From Shewanella frigidimarina (GTDB lineage Bacteria; Pseudomonadota; Gammaproteobacteria; Enterobacterales; Shewanellaceae), in NCBI RefSeq assembly GCF_003797125.1, contig NZ_RKKE01000005.1, forward strand, positions 124,001-188,000: a stretch of 64,000 nucleotides of DNA. Reading direction: 5' to 3'. Of this stretch, positions 27,207 through 37,023 are shown piece after piece; position 1 is the first letter of the stretch; each line of letters starts with the position of its first letter. A program made the position numbers and the translations under genes. A model generated the notes under the pieces. That model saw only the letters and a program-made list of their open reading frames with translations, ran no database searches and was not told the DNA's origin.

Positions 27207-27240
27207 TTGCAAATACAAATGAGAATAATTATTATTAACT
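27207..27240 (+). promoter_or_regulatory. Promoter and Fur box of ryhB
   Basis: TTGCAA (27207) and TATTAT (27230) are spaced 17 bases. The AATGAGAATAATTATTATT stretch over the spacer and -10 matches a Fur box. Iron-bound Fur would block transcription. Confidence 0.75.
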
Positions 27241-27241
27241 T

Positions 27242-27362
27242 GCGTTCCAAAACTCGGTTTACTAAATAGAGACTTCATCACCTTTAATTAGTCTGCAGAG
27301 TTCGCAAGCACGACATTGCTCACACACTCTTTGTGGCCGGGTTAATCACCCGGCTTTTTTTT
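27242..27362 (+). ncRNA. ryhB: RyhB, iron-responsive small RNA
   Basis: The conserved RyhB core AAGCACGACATTGCTCACA is at 27306-27324, identical to the enterobacterial pairing core. The RNA ends in an intrinsic terminator, GCCGGGT with complement and eight Ts (27336-27362). Start near 27242 is inferred from the promoter, giving about 120 nt. RyhB lowers synthesis of non-essential iron proteins when iron is scarce. Confidence 0.92.
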
Positions 27363-27403
27363 GCCTATTTTTTGTCTATTCCTTGCCTATTTAGTCACGT
27401 GCT

Positions 27404-29548
27404 TTACTGTGTTCTGTCACCAAAATGTAAGCCTTCATAAGGCCCAAGCTGCTGATCATCTTTTGCTTTATGGTAAAGCCCAATGGTAAATATGGTGCCT
27501 TTTCCTACCGTCGAATTCACTTCAATCGTACCGCCAAGTCGTTTAATAATCCCATAACTCAGAGATAACCCTAAACCAGTACCATCTTTACGGGTGGTAT
27601 AAAATGGATCAAAGATACGACTCAAATCTTGTTTCGAAATCCCCATCCCTTCATCTTCAACTTCAATTTTTACCCCAATAGCGATTCCGTCTTCTAGCCA
27701 GTCGTAAGTTCGTAGCCAAATTCGACCTTTATTCTCAATCGCATGGGCAGCATTAACCATTAAGTTAATCAGCACTTGTAATAGCTGAGGTCGATTGACT
27801 TCTACTGAACCTGTAGCCGTAAACTCCTTAATCAACTTCACTTCTTGTTGCTCAATAGAGTGACGAGCTAATAACAGCATTTCTTCAACGATTGGCGTCA
27901 CAGGTTGTAATGTTATTGGCGCATTAAACTCACCAGGACGGCTATATTGCAGCAGGCTACGGATGATAGTCGTTATCCTACCGACTTGTTGAATAACCAA
28001 TTCAATTTCTTCTTCGACTATTGCAGCGTTGTCACCGAGTTCATATTTTAATAGCTCCATGTTTCCCAAGATAACGGCTGTAGGATTATTAATTTCGTGG
28101 GCAATACCAGCAATCAGTTCGCCTAGTGCGGTGAGTTTTTCGTTAGTCACTAATTGCTGTCTGGTGGCATGCAACAACGCCACATTGCGTTCGAGCTCTT
28201 CTGTTTTATCTTGCAAGCTGCGGGTTCGTTGTTCAACTTTGATTTCTAGCTGCTCTGCTGCCGCTTGAATTTGAGCATTTCTTCGCTGCAACTGATCTAA
28301 CATTCGATCAAATTGCTCCGCTAAATGTGCTAGTTCGTTATCACCATTCATGTCTAGTTTACCAATTCTGATATTTCGACCAGACTGTACCGCAGTAACA
28401 ACTTGGTGAATATATTCAATAGGTTGTAGCAAACTGTTCGCGCCGCGATAAACCAAAAAACCTGAAATTAATAATACGAAAACTAAAATGGTGCCGAGCT
28501 CGATAATATTGAGTAAATAGTTATGTAAAAAAGGCGACTCAGAAAAGCCGGCATACACCATCCCAATCCTTTTACCACGAACATCGAGTAAAGGAAGGTA
28601 ACCCGAGATATACCAATCATTAAGAACAAAGGCGCGATTTATCCACGTTTGGCCTTCAATGAGTACTTGCTGATAAACCTCATCAGACACTAAGGTCCCC
28701 AAGGCTCTATTGGGTTTATTGCTGTCTTTAGGAAATAGATCCATCGGTACATTGGTACTAATGCGAATATTATCCAGAAAAAGGGTTACAGTACCGATTG
28801 AACGTTCAGGCAACGTGCCTTTGCCATACACCAAGTCACGAATATTATCGACTATGTCAGTATTGTGATTAAACAACATCCCACCATCTAAATACCAAAA
28901 TACATTTCCCGACTGGTCGGCTATTGGCAGTAGAGTTCGGCTTAATAAGCCACGGGTTTCCATGCTTTGCTTAGGTTTTTTCGCATGCAATGTCGGGATC
29001 AATGTAATTTGAGCTTGTTTTGCTAAACTTGAGTTAATTCTTTCGAGGCGTTTTGCTGGCAATACCATTAACCCCGAAAAAACCTTCTGTTTGGTTTGAT
29101 GTAACATCAAACGTAAATCAGGGTCTCCAGCGGCATCGGCAACACTAATTAAACGTAAAAAGTCTAAACCTAATTCTTTTTGCTGTTGCGCCAATAGCAT
29201 ATTTAACGCACTAATCGCACTCGGATTTGGTTGTTGATCACTGTGTTTTATTAGCCTAAATGCATGTTGAAAATCCCATGATTCACTTATCGAGTCGAGC
29301 TTATCTTGTTGGCGTTCCTGCACTTGCACTAAAGTACTATTCGCGACAACCAAGTCAGCCTTTACCTTCATAAACAATTGTTTACCTGTGTATATTACAT
29401 TCCAATAAATGGTAATAAACACCAAGCTAACTAAGGTTAATAAAATAGGTAATGATGTCAAAAACAAAATGCGATAACGCACTTTGGCCTGCATTTGCTG
29501 CCAACTAATACCAAAAACTCGCGTAAAAATACCAGTAGAATGCACCAC
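27404..29548 (-). CDS. Sensor histidine kinase, NtrB-like, with periplasmic sensor domain
   Basis: 714 residues: a membrane segment (about 22-48), a periplasmic Cache-like domain of about 290 residues, a second membrane segment (about 347-370), HAMP, a coiled coil, then the H-box ELIAGIAHEINNPTAV and ATPase motifs NLMVNAAHAI, DEGMGIS and GTGLGLSLS. It starts two bases after the stop of the sigma-54 response regulator, so the two form an operon and a cognate pair. The ligand is unknown. Nearby genes suggest a link to oxyanion (tungstate/molybdate) or organic-acid sensing. Confidence 0.92.
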   Translation of the reverse strand: MVHSTGIFTRVFGISWQQMQAKVRYRILFLTSLPILLTLVSLVFITIYWNVIYTGKQLFMKVKADLVVANSTLVQVQERQQDKLDSISESWDFQHAFRLIKHSDQQPNPSAISALNMLLAQQQKELGLDFLRLISVADAAGDPDLRLMLHQTKQKVFSGLMVLPAKRLERINSSLAKQAQITLIPTLHAKKPKQSMETRGLLSRTLLPIADQSGNVFWYLDGGMLFNHNTDIVDNIRDLVYGKGTLPERSIGTVTLFLDNIRISTNVPMDLFPKDSNKPNRALGTLVSDEVYQQVLIEGQTWINRAFVLNDWYISGYLPLLDVRGKRIGMVYAGFSESPFLHNYLLNIIELGTILVFVLLISGFLVYRGANSLLQPIEYIHQVVTAVQSGRNIRIGKLDMNGDNELAHLAEQFDRMLDQLQRRNAQIQAAAEQLEIKVEQRTRSLQDKTEELERNVALLHATRQQLVTNEKLTALGELIAGIAHEINNPTAVILGNMELLKYELGDNAAIVEEEIELVIQQVGRITTIIRSLLQYSRPGEFNAPITLQPVTPIVEEMLLLARHSIEQQEVKLIKEFTATGSVEVNRPQLLQVLINLMVNAAHAIENKGRIWLRTYDWLEDGIAIGVKIEVEDEGMGISKQDLSRIFDPFYTTRKDGTGLGLSLSYGIIKRLGGTIEVNSTVGKGTIFTIGLYHKAKDDQQLGPYEGLHFGDRTQ

Positions 29549-29550
29549 TT

Positions 29551-30939
29551 TTATTCTTCCTCAAGACCTTGTTTTTCGTGAGTTAGCCAATCTTTAAATT
29601 TTCTATCTAAGGTTTTTCGTGACACACCTAAATCTCGCGCTGCAGCAGATTTATTACCACTATGGCTATCGACCACTTTGGTGACATGTTGTTTTTCAAC
29701 TTCTTTTAATGGCCAACTTAGCGGATAGCCCATCGCATCATTAACCATAACAGACACAGGTTTCTTCCAATATTCCGCAGGCGGTTTACCTAATAGGATG
29801 CATCGTTCAATCATATTACGCAGTTCACGAATATTACCGGGCCAATCATGCTGTTGCAGTACTTGTAGGTCTTCGTGGCTCCAAATAACATCTTTAATGC
29901 CCAACTCTTGTGACAACTGCAAGGTAAAATAATGGGTAAGCTCAACAACATCTTCTGGCCGAGAGCGCAAAGATGGAATAACAATGTTCAATACATTCAA
30001 ACGATAAAATAAATCACGTCTGAAACGACCCGCTTCAACTTCATCAATTAATAAACGATTAGTGGCCGCGATAACGCGCACATTAATGTCGATTTCTTTT
30101 TCGCTTCCTACAGGACGAATAGCACGTTGTTCGAGCACTCTGAGTAAGGCGGTTTGCATGTTCATCGGCATTTCGCCAATTTCGTCCAGAAATATCGTGC
30201 CGCCCGAGGCATAACTAAATAACCCTTCACGATTACCTTTAGCCCCGGTAAAAGCGCCCGCTGTATGGCCGAACAGTTCACTTGCTAACAATTCAGGAGC
30301 GATGGCACCACAGTTTACTGGTACAAACGCACCACTTCGGCCACTCTGTTGATGTAATTGTCTGGCCACCAGCTCTTTACCTGTGCCTGATTCGCCCTCA
30401 ATTAATACAACTGCGTTAGTCGGTGCGATTCGCTCAATGACCTCTTTAACATCACGGATGGCTTCACTGTTGCCGATAATGGTGGATGACTGTCCGTGCG
30501 ACAGTTCACGCCTTAACATAAAGTTTTCACGCTTTAGCAGTCGTTTTTCGATACAGCGGTCAACGGCGGTAATCATTTGCTCTAAGTGAAACGGTTTCAT
30601 GATGAAATCAGAGGCACCTGCACGTAATGCTTTGATTGCCACATCCATGTCTGCATAACCGGTCATAAAAATGATATCAGATTGACGTTCGGGATCATCT
30701 AACGCTTCATGCCACTCAATACCTGAACGGTCGGGCAAACGAATATCAACAATTAGCAAATCGAAATGGCCGTGACTGCGTAATTCTTCTGCTTGGGCAA
30801 TTGTGGAGGCGGTTTCTACCAAGGCAAACTTTTTTGCCAAGGCTTTCATCAAAAAACTACGCATACCGGGCTCATCATCAACGATAAGAACCGACATAGT
30901 GGTCTTGCTTACTGGGGAGATATGTTCATCTGGACTCAT
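29551..30939 (-). CDS. NtrC-family sigma-54 response regulator
   Basis: Start at ATG 30939 is preferred (AAGAG upstream); 30981 and 30897 are alternatives. About 462 residues: receiver (VLIVDDEPGMRS, phosphoaspartate in LIVDIRLPDRSG), AAA+ domain with GESGTGKE, GAFTGA and GGTIFLDEIGEM, and a Fis-type helix (SAAARDLGVSRKTLDRKF). It is the partner of the downstream kinase. It is divergent from tupA, which has a sigma-54-type promoter, so the tungstate transporter is a candidate target. Another target elsewhere is equally possible. Confidence 0.92.
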   Translation of the reverse strand: MSPDEHISPVSKTTMSVLIVDDEPGMRSFLMKALAKKFALVETASTIAQAEELRSHGHFDLLIVDIRLPDRSGIEWHEALDDPERQSDIIFMTGYADMDVAIKALRAGASDFIMKPFHLEQMITAVDRCIEKRLLKRENFMLRRELSHGQSSTIIGNSEAIRDVKEVIERIAPTNAVVLIEGESGTGKELVARQLHQQSGRSGAFVPVNCGAIAPELLASELFGHTAGAFTGAKGNREGLFSYASGGTIFLDEIGEMPMNMQTALLRVLEQRAIRPVGSEKEIDINVRVIAATNRLLIDEVEAGRFRRDLFYRLNVLNIVIPSLRSRPEDVVELTHYFTLQLSQELGIKDVIWSHEDLQVLQQHDWPGNIRELRNMIERCILLGKPPAEYWKKPVSVMVNDAMGYPLSWPLKEVEKQHVTKVVDSHSGNKSAAARDLGVSRKTLDRKFKDWLTHEKQGLEEE

Positions 30940-31076
30940 AAATGGACTCTTATTTGGACATTTTGTCGCGCTTTTCACCACTGTATCATCGAATTCACAT
31001 CACTTGGTCACTATGAACCACAGAAAAGTGATCATGGGACAATTTGTCTAAGATAAATGATTAAAGCTTGGGAGCA

Positions 31077-31106
31077 AGTTCACAGTTTCGATTTTATGCG
31101 TGAACT
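31077..31106. promoter_or_regulatory. Inverted repeat upstream of the tupA sigma-54 promoter
   Basis: AGTTCAC (31077) and GTGAACT (31100) form a 7-bp inverted repeat separated by 16 bases, just upstream of the sigma-54 element. This is a candidate activator binding site. Confidence 0.4.
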
Positions 31107-31125
31107 GTATTTGCATTAACACTGC

Positions 31126-31142
31126 TTGGCATCTAACTTGCT
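31126..31142 (+). promoter_or_regulatory. Sigma-54-type promoter before tupA
   Basis: TTGGCATCTAACTTGCT keeps GG and GC 12 bases apart, matching the sigma-54 consensus. Initiation near 31154 is predicted, 80 bases before tupA. Confidence 0.6.
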
Positions 31143-31233
31143 TATTGCATTGGTAATTAAGCAAAACGGCTTAATGTTTTGTACACGTTTTTCAGTATGA
31201 ACATCATGATTGTTAATATATCAAGGAGCGGCA

Positions 31234-32058
31234 ATGTTAAAACTCAAAGCAAGCGTTAGTATTCTGTTGGCAGCATCGGTACTCAGCGGAGCAATGTTCA
31301 GCCCAACAGCACTCGCAAATGAAGTGATCAAGTTAGCGACCACTACTAGCACTGAAAACTCAGGATTACTTGGGGCGCTGTTACCAAAATTTGAAGCGGA
31401 ATCAGGCTATAGTGTACAAGTGATTGCTACGGGTACAGGTAAAGCATTGAAGCTGGCAAGTCAGGGAGATGTTGATGTCGTTATGACTCATGCTCCAGCT
31501 GCAGAAGCAAAGTTTGTTGCTGACGGTTATGGTATTGAGCCTCGCGGTATTATGGAGAATGATTTCATTGTATTAGGGCCTAAAAATGATCCTGCTGGGC
31601 TCAAGTCGAGCAAAGATGCCACTGAAGCATTCAGCAAAATTGCTAATAAGCCAAGTAAATTTATTTCTCGTGGTGATAACTCTGGTACTAATATGAAAGA
31701 GTTAGCCATTTGGAAAGATGCGGGCGTTAAACCTGAATTTACTGGCTATACCTCAGTTGGCCAAGGCATGGGTAAAACCTTATTAATGGCCAATGAATTT
31801 CAGGCTTATACATTAGCGGATCGCGGTACGTTTATTGCTTATAAAGCTAAGCTAGACCTTAATATTAGTTTTGAAGGTGGCGCGGAATTAGCTAACCCTT
31901 ACCAAATTATTTTGATTAACCCTACAAAATACCCAGACTTGAATCATAAAGGGGCAAGAGCATTAAGCGATTGGTTTATCAGCCCTGCAACACAAACTAT
32001 GATCAATAATTATAAAGTGCAAGGAGAGCAATTGTTTAAGGCAACTTATAAAAAATGA
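31234..32058 (+). CDS. tupA: Tungstate ABC transporter, substrate-binding protein
   Basis: Start at ATG 31234, eight bases after AAGGAG. 274 residues with a signal peptide (cleavage near ALA-NEVI). The mature N-terminus has the TupA signature TTTSTENSGLL and later SRGDNSGTNMKE, both oxyanion-binding loops. It captures tungstate in the periplasm; related WtpA/ModA proteins bind molybdate, but these motifs fit TupA. First gene of tupABC; its stop overlaps tupB in ATGA. Molybdenum-cofactor genes follow, which fits metal supply for pterin enzymes. Confidence 0.92.
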   Translation: MLKLKASVSILLAASVLSGAMFSPTALANEVIKLATTTSTENSGLLGALLPKFEAESGYSVQVIATGTGKALKLASQGDVDVVMTHAPAAEAKFVADGYGIEPRGIMENDFIVLGPKNDPAGLKSSKDATEAFSKIANKPSKFISRGDNSGTNMKELAIWKDAGVKPEFTGYTSVGQGMGKTLLMANEFQAYTLADRGTFIAYKAKLDLNISFEGGAELANPYQIILINPTKYPDLNHKGARALSDWFISPATQTMINNYKVQGEQLFKATYKK

Positions 32059-32762
32059 GTGATGGCTGGTTAGCCCTATTGCAGCAAGCATTTAGCTTGC
32101 TGCTATCTTTTGACCCACATGTATGGGCAATTATTAACATCTCATTTTCGGTGTCTTTTGCCGCGCTGTTGATCACCATTATTCCGTCGATGATGTTAGG
32201 TTTTATCCTCGCTTTTAGTCATTTCAGAGGCCGCTGGATCGTCACTAACTTAGTGCAAACATTGCAATCTATTCCCACTGTAGTGATTGGTTTATTAGTG
32301 TATTTATTGTTAACTCGCAATGGTGTCTTAGGCGATTTAAAGTGGCTATTCACCCAAAAAGGAATGATTTTAGGACAGATTTTAATTTGCGCTCCAGTAT
32401 TAATCGCATTGTCACAGGCCGCTTTTGCCAGTGTGGATCGTAGAGCGTGGGAAACATCTCGTACATTAGGAGCCTCATGGCTACGCGCGGTTTGGACCTT
32501 ATGCCGTGAACTACGAGGCCCCTTACTGCTCGCCATTATCGCAGCGTTTAGTCGCATTTTAACTGAAGTGGGTTGCTCGATGATGGTTGGTGGCAATATT
32601 ATGAATGTCACCCGTAATATTCCCACTGCAATAGCACTTGAAACGAGCAAAGGCGATTTTGCACAAGCTATCGCGCTAGGATTAGTCTTATTAATATTAG
32701 CGGTAGTGTTAAACTTCATCTTAGGTTCATTGCGAGGCAAAGCCCTCCCAAGGAGTCATTAA
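32055..32762 (+). CDS. tupB: Tungstate ABC transporter permease
   Basis: A 235-residue inner-membrane protein with about five to six helices. The loop EVGCSMMVGGNI together with the coupling region EVSRTLGAS-like sequence (WETSRTLGASWLRAVW) is typical of the family. It overlaps tupA by four bases (ATGA), which implies coupled translation. It forms the channel with TupA and TupC. Confidence 0.92.
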   Translation: MSDGWLALLQQAFSLLLSFDPHVWAIINISFSVSFAALLITIIPSMMLGFILAFSHFRGRWIVTNLVQTLQSIPTVVIGLLVYLLLTRNGVLGDLKWLFTQKGMILGQILICAPVLIALSQAAFASVDRRAWETSRTLGASWLRAVWTLCRELRGPLLLAIIAAFSRILTEVGCSMMVGGNIMNVTRNIPTAIALETSKGDFAQAIALGLVLLILAVVLNFILGSLRGKALPRSH

Positions 32763-32763
32763 G

Positions 32764-33513
32764 ATGACATTATCACATTCTTCAGACCGCTCTTTAGCCA
32801 GTATTCATGCAAAAAACCTACTGATATCTTTTAATCAGCAGATACTCTTTAGCGCAGCCGATTTGCATTTTAGCCAAGGTGATGTCATTTACCTGCAAGG
32901 TGACAATGGCTCGGGTAAATCGACCTTAATGAAACTCCTCGCGGGTTTAATTAAACCAAATCAAGGTCAGATCACCAGCCAGGGGTTTGCGCCTAAAACG
33001 TGGTGGCGACCGTCATCTCTTTTAGGTAAAGCGGTTTATTTACATCAACATCCTTATCTTTTTGAAGGCACAGTAAAGTACAACTTAACCTACGCCTTGG
33101 ATCAGCGGGCTTTAGCGCCGGAACAACGTAAAAAACGGATCAAACAAGCCATTCATATGGCTCAACTCACCGATTTACTGAATCATAATGCTAGCGATCT
33201 ATCCGGGGGCGAGAGACAACGTCTTGCCATTGCCAGAGCTTGGATTGCGCAACCTAAACTATTAATGCTTGATGAACCGATCTCGAATATGGATAAGCAC
33301 TCACAGCGCTTAGTGCTCGCGATGATTAATCAACTCAAACAAGACGGCACAGGACTGTTAATTAGCAGTCATCAAACCTGTGGCCTGACCGCGTTGTGTC
33401 AACAACATTGGCATATAAAGCAACGCACAATTCATACCAGTATTCATGTACCCCAAACAGATGATTTACATGATACCCACACAACGGAATTACATTATGG
33501 CACCTCAAATTGA
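32764..33513 (+). CDS. tupC: Tungstate ABC transporter ATP-binding protein
   Basis: 249 residues: Walker [11 protein letters not shown]-loop [10 protein letters not shown], signature [15 protein letters not shown], Walker B LLMLDEP. One base after tupB, behind AAGGAG. It powers tungstate import. The C-terminal 17 bases overlap mobA. Confidence 0.93.
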   Translation: MTLSHSSDRSLASIHAKNLLISFNQQILFSAADLHFSQGDVIYLQGDNGSGKSTLMKLLAGLIKPNQGQITSQGFAPKTWWRPSSLLGKAVYLHQHPYLFEGTVKYNLTYALDQRALAPEQRKKRIKQAIHMAQLTDLLNHNASDLSGGERQRLAIARAWIAQPKLLMLDEPISNMDKHSQRLVLAMINQLKQDGTGLLISSHQTCGLTALCQQHWHIKQRTIHTSIHVPQTDDLHDTHTTELHYGTSN

Positions 33514-34087
33514 TGCGGTGATTTTAGCTGGCGGCATGGCAAGACGAATGGGCGGCAATGACAAAGGCTTAGTGGATCTCAATGGCCAAGCGATGATTTG
33601 TCATACAATTAATAAGCTGTCGACTCAAGTGGATCAGATCCTGATTAACGCAAATCGAAACCAAGCTCAATATGAACAATGGGGTTACACCGTTTTCAGC
33701 GATCAAGACAGCGGTTATTTAGGCCCTTTAGCTGGAATGGTTACAGCCTTAAAACAGACTCAAGCTGATTATTTACTTGTGGTCCCTTGTGACTGTCCTA
33801 TGCTACCAACCGACTTAACAGCAAGATTATTAGCTGCTTTAGAGCAACAACAAGCCGACCTTGCTGTTGCTAGTGATGGTGAATATGAACAACCCGTAGT
33901 GTTATTGCTAAAACCACATCTGGCAGCATCAATGCAGGCTTTTTTAGATGCGGGAGAGCGCAAAATTGATTTTTGGTATCGCCAACATAAAGTGGCAGTA
34001 GAAAGTTTTGCTGACCAACCCAATGCATTCGTTAACATCAATACACCAGAACAAAAACAGCAGTTAGCAACGCAAATTGCCAAGTAA
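33497..34087 (+). CDS. mobA: Molybdenum cofactor guanylyltransferase MobA
   Basis: Start at ATG 33497 ([13 protein letters not shown]), overlapping tupC by 17 bases; an upstream frame extends into tupC without support. 196 residues, matching the usual length. The nucleotide-binding motif [16 protein letters not shown] and PCDCPMLP are clear. It adds GMP to the molybdenum pterin to make bis-MGD, needed for DMSO and nitrate reductases. Overlap with tupC puts metal uptake and cofactor assembly in one operon. Confidence 0.95.
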   Translation: MAPQIDAVILAGGMARRMGGNDKGLVDLNGQAMICHTINKLSTQVDQILINANRNQAQYEQWGYTVFSDQDSGYLGPLAGMVTALKQTQADYLLVVPCDCPMLPTDLTARLLAALEQQQADLAVASDGEYEQPVVLLLKPHLAASMQAFLDAGERKIDFWYRQHKVAVESFADQPNAFVNINTPEQKQQLATQIAK

Positions 34088-34104
34088 TTCAGTAGAGGTA
34101 CTTC

Positions 34105-35922
34105 ATGACAGCATTATTTTCTAATCCATTGTCCATTCCCGTTTTGGGATTTTGTGCATACAGTGGCACAGGTAAAACCACTCTACTAAAACAGCTTATT
34201 CCTGCCTTAATTGAACGCGGTTTACGTTTAGCCGTTATTAAGCATGCACATCATAATTTTGATGTTGATGTTCCGGGTAAAGACAGTTTCGAAATGCGCA
34301 AAGCTGGGGCAAGGCAAGTATTGGTAGCATCTCATGTACGCTGGGCATTAATGACTGAAGACCCAGTTGATGATGACCCACAATTACAACATTTACTGCG
34401 TCAAATTGAAGCCGACAAAGTCGATATCGTGCTGGTAGAAGGCTTTAAAAAACTGGCATTACCTAAAATTGAATTACACCGTGCAGCACATAATAAACCT
34501 TTGATTCATATACATGATGACAATATCGTTGCGATTGCCTGTTGTGATGAAACCACAGTACCTGATTCATTAATGCGATTAGATTTAAACAACGTGGCGC
34601 AAATTGCTGATTTTGTACAACACTATCAACAAAATTGGCAGGCAGAAGAGGTCAGCTTGCCGATTGATGCGAGCAAAGCAGCTCAAATGGACGATACGGA
34701 AAACAGTCCAAACGCTATTAGTGTATCCCAAGGCGTTGCGGCGGTATTAAGCCAAGTTACCCCTATTGTGGACACTGAATTAGTCAGTCTTTTCGATATT
34801 GATAATCGCGTACTGGCACATGATATTATTTCTGAAATAAACGTACCTCAACAAACTAACTCAGCAATGGACGGTTATGCCTTTGCGTTTAGTAACTTAT
34901 CTAATAAGCCTCTTAAAGTCGTGGCCGAAGTATTAGCAGGACATCATTACCCCAATATGCTGCAAGACGGCGAAGCCGTGCGCATTATGACCGGAGCAAC
35001 AGTGCCAAAAGGCGCTGACACCATTCAGCCACGAGAACTAGCAAACGAACAAGATAACCTGTTAACCCTTCTTGAGCATGAGCACATCGTTAAAGGTCAG
35101 CATGTACGTCTGGCGGGTGAAGATATTGCTAGCGGTGACGTCGCTTTAGCGGCAGGAAAACGCTTAGGTGCCGCTGAACTAGGCCTACTAGCATCACTTG
35201 GATTTGATCGACTACCTTTAGTTAAACGCCCTACCGTCGCGGTATTTTCAACTGGCGATGAAGTCAGCCAACCAGGGCAAATACTCAAACAAAACTGCAT
35301 CTATGACTCAAATCGCTATACCGTATTATCGATGGCCAAAAAGCTCGGTTGTCAGGTTATCGATTTAGGCATTATTGAAGATGATGAACACATACTCACC
35401 GCGACGTTACGCAGTGCGGCAGAGCAAGCAGATATCGTCATCAGCTCTGGCGGCGTATCTGTGGGTAATGCCGATTACATTAAAACGGCACTCGCCAATG
35501 TGGGCAACACTCAGTTTTGGCGAATTAACATGCGACCTGGTCGCCCTCTCGCGGTAGGGAATATTGATCGCAGCCTATTTTTTGGCTTACCGGGTAACCC
35601 TGTGGCGGTTATGGTGGCATTTTTACAGTTTGTGCAACCTGCTATCCGTAAATTAGCTGGCGAACTTCACTGGCAACCACAATTTATTCCTGCCATTGCC
35701 CAGCATGCATTACGCAGTAAAACGGGGCGTACTGAGTTTTTACGCGGTATTTATACTATTGGCTCAGATGGCCGAATCAAGGTAAGCACCACTGGTGCGC
35801 AAGGGTCTGGCATGCTCAGTTCAATGGTCAGCGCTAATTGTTTAATTGTCATTGGTGATGATACTGCCACCATACCTGCTGGCGAGTCTGTGTTTATTCA
35901 ACCCTTTGCTGATTTACTGTAA
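34105..35922 (+). CDS. MobB–MoeA fusion, molybdenum cofactor synthesis
   Basis: 605 residues. Residues 1 to about 175 are MobB, a GTP-binding adaptor (Walker A AYSGTGKTTLL; VDIVLVEGFKK). Residues from about 205 are MoeA (NVPQQTNSAMDGYAFA, RIMTGATVPKGADTI, STGDEV, SSGGVSVGNADY, GLPGNPVAVMV), the molybdopterin molybdenumtransferase. In E. coli the two are separate proteins. The gene begins behind GAGG and is 17 bases from mobA and 8 from moaA, so tupABC–mobA–mobB/moeA–moaA reads as one operon. Confidence 0.94.
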   Translation: MTALFSNPLSIPVLGFCAYSGTGKTTLLKQLIPALIERGLRLAVIKHAHHNFDVDVPGKDSFEMRKAGARQVLVASHVRWALMTEDPVDDDPQLQHLLRQIEADKVDIVLVEGFKKLALPKIELHRAAHNKPLIHIHDDNIVAIACCDETTVPDSLMRLDLNNVAQIADFVQHYQQNWQAEEVSLPIDASKAAQMDDTENSPNAISVSQGVAAVLSQVTPIVDTELVSLFDIDNRVLAHDIISEINVPQQTNSAMDGYAFAFSNLSNKPLKVVAEVLAGHHYPNMLQDGEAVRIMTGATVPKGADTIQPRELANEQDNLLTLLEHEHIVKGQHVRLAGEDIASGDVALAAGKRLGAAELGLLASLGFDRLPLVKRPTVAVFSTGDEVSQPGQILKQNCIYDSNRYTVLSMAKKLGCQVIDLGIIEDDEHILTATLRSAAEQADIVISSGGVSVGNADYIKTALANVGNTQFWRINMRPGRPLAVGNIDRSLFFGLPGNPVAVMVAFLQFVQPAIRKLAGELHWQPQFIPAIAQHALRSKTGRTEFLRGIYTIGSDGRIKVSTTGAQGSGMLSSMVSANCLIVIGDDTATIPAGESVFIQPFADLL

Positions 35923-35930
35923 GTGCTGAT

Positions 35931-36917
35931 ATGAGCCAACTTATCGACAGCTTTCAGCGAAAAGTTGATTATTTACGCTTATCGGTAACCGATCGTTGCG
36001 ATTTTCGCTGTGTATATTGCATGAGCGAAGATCCGACTTTTTTACCTAAGTCACATGTACTTAGTTTGGAAGAGTTGTCGTGGATAGCCCAAGCTTTTAC
36101 TGAGCTTGGGGTAAAAAAAATACGCCTCACCGGTGGCGAGCCACTAGTGCGATCCGACTGTGACAAACTGGTCAAATTATTGAGAAAACTGCCTCAACTG
36201 GAAGAACTCTCAATGACCACTAATGGGTCTCGATTATCTAAGCTAGCGCAGCCACTGTTTGATAATGGCCTTAGCCGATTGAATATCAGCCTTGATACCT
36301 TAAACCCCGATGTGTTTGCGCAGCTAACGCGTAACGGAAAACTAGAGCGTGTCATCGCTGGCATTGATGCCGCAATAGCGGCTGGCTTTCGTAACATCAA
36401 AATTAATGCGGTCATTCTGCGTGGACGAAACGAGCATGAAGTATTAGATTTAGTTGAGTTCTGCCGCCAACGTCAACTCGATATTGCTTTTATTGAAGAA
36501 ATGCCAATTGGACTCATTGATGATCGTCATCGTCACCGTCATTGCTCAAGTGACGAAGTCCGAAACATTATTGAAACGCGCTATCCCTTAATCGCTTCAT
36601 CTAAACGCACAGGTGGCCCCTCTCGATATGTAAAGATGGCCGACAGCACGATTCGTATCGGATTTATATCGCCACACAGCAATGACTTTTGTCATGAATG
36701 TAATCGCGTAAGAGTAACCGTTGAAGGGCAATTACTGTTGTGCTTAGGTAATGAGAATGCCATTGATTTAAAATCAATTGTGCGACAATTCCCCGCCGAC
36801 ATTGAACGTCTTAAACAAGCCATTACCGATGGAATGCAGTACAAGCCGCAATCTCACCACTTTAACCTCAACGCTGCTCCACAAATACTACGCTTTATGA
36901 ATGCCACTGGCGGCTAA
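35931..36917 (+). CDS. moaA: GTP 3',8-cyclase MoaA
   Basis: 328 residues, a radical-SAM enzyme. The N-terminal cluster is CDFRCVYCM, the C-terminal one FCHECNRVRV with LLLCLG, and the protein ends in GG as usual (MNATGG). It turns GTP into the first pterin precursor of the molybdenum cofactor. Last gene of the operon. moaC, D and E are not here. Confidence 0.96.
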   Translation: MSQLIDSFQRKVDYLRLSVTDRCDFRCVYCMSEDPTFLPKSHVLSLEELSWIAQAFTELGVKKIRLTGGEPLVRSDCDKLVKLLRKLPQLEELSMTTNGSRLSKLAQPLFDNGLSRLNISLDTLNPDVFAQLTRNGKLERVIAGIDAAIAAGFRNIKINAVILRGRNEHEVLDLVEFCRQRQLDIAFIEEMPIGLIDDRHRHRHCSSDEVRNIIETRYPLIASSKRTGGPSRYVKMADSTIRIGFISPHSNDFCHECNRVRVTVEGQLLLCLGNENAIDLKSIVRQFPADIERLKQAITDGMQYKPQSHHFNLNAAPQILRFMNATGG

Positions 36918-37023
36918 TTGTTTTTGCTATCGCCAATGGTACACTTATGTCATGATTTGCCACTTCAAACTTGCGCGTTACATTACCAGTTTGAGATAGT
37001 TTTTATCCACATTAAGGTGATTT

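Noticed and set aside
27060..27240. Very AT-rich stretch as a horizontally acquired segment
   Set aside because: Flanked by ordinary chromosomal genes and explained by the ryhB promoter and Fur site.
32219..32740. 173-codon minus-strand ORF opposite tupB
   Set aside because: It is the reverse of a clear permease gene and has no protein-like features of its own.
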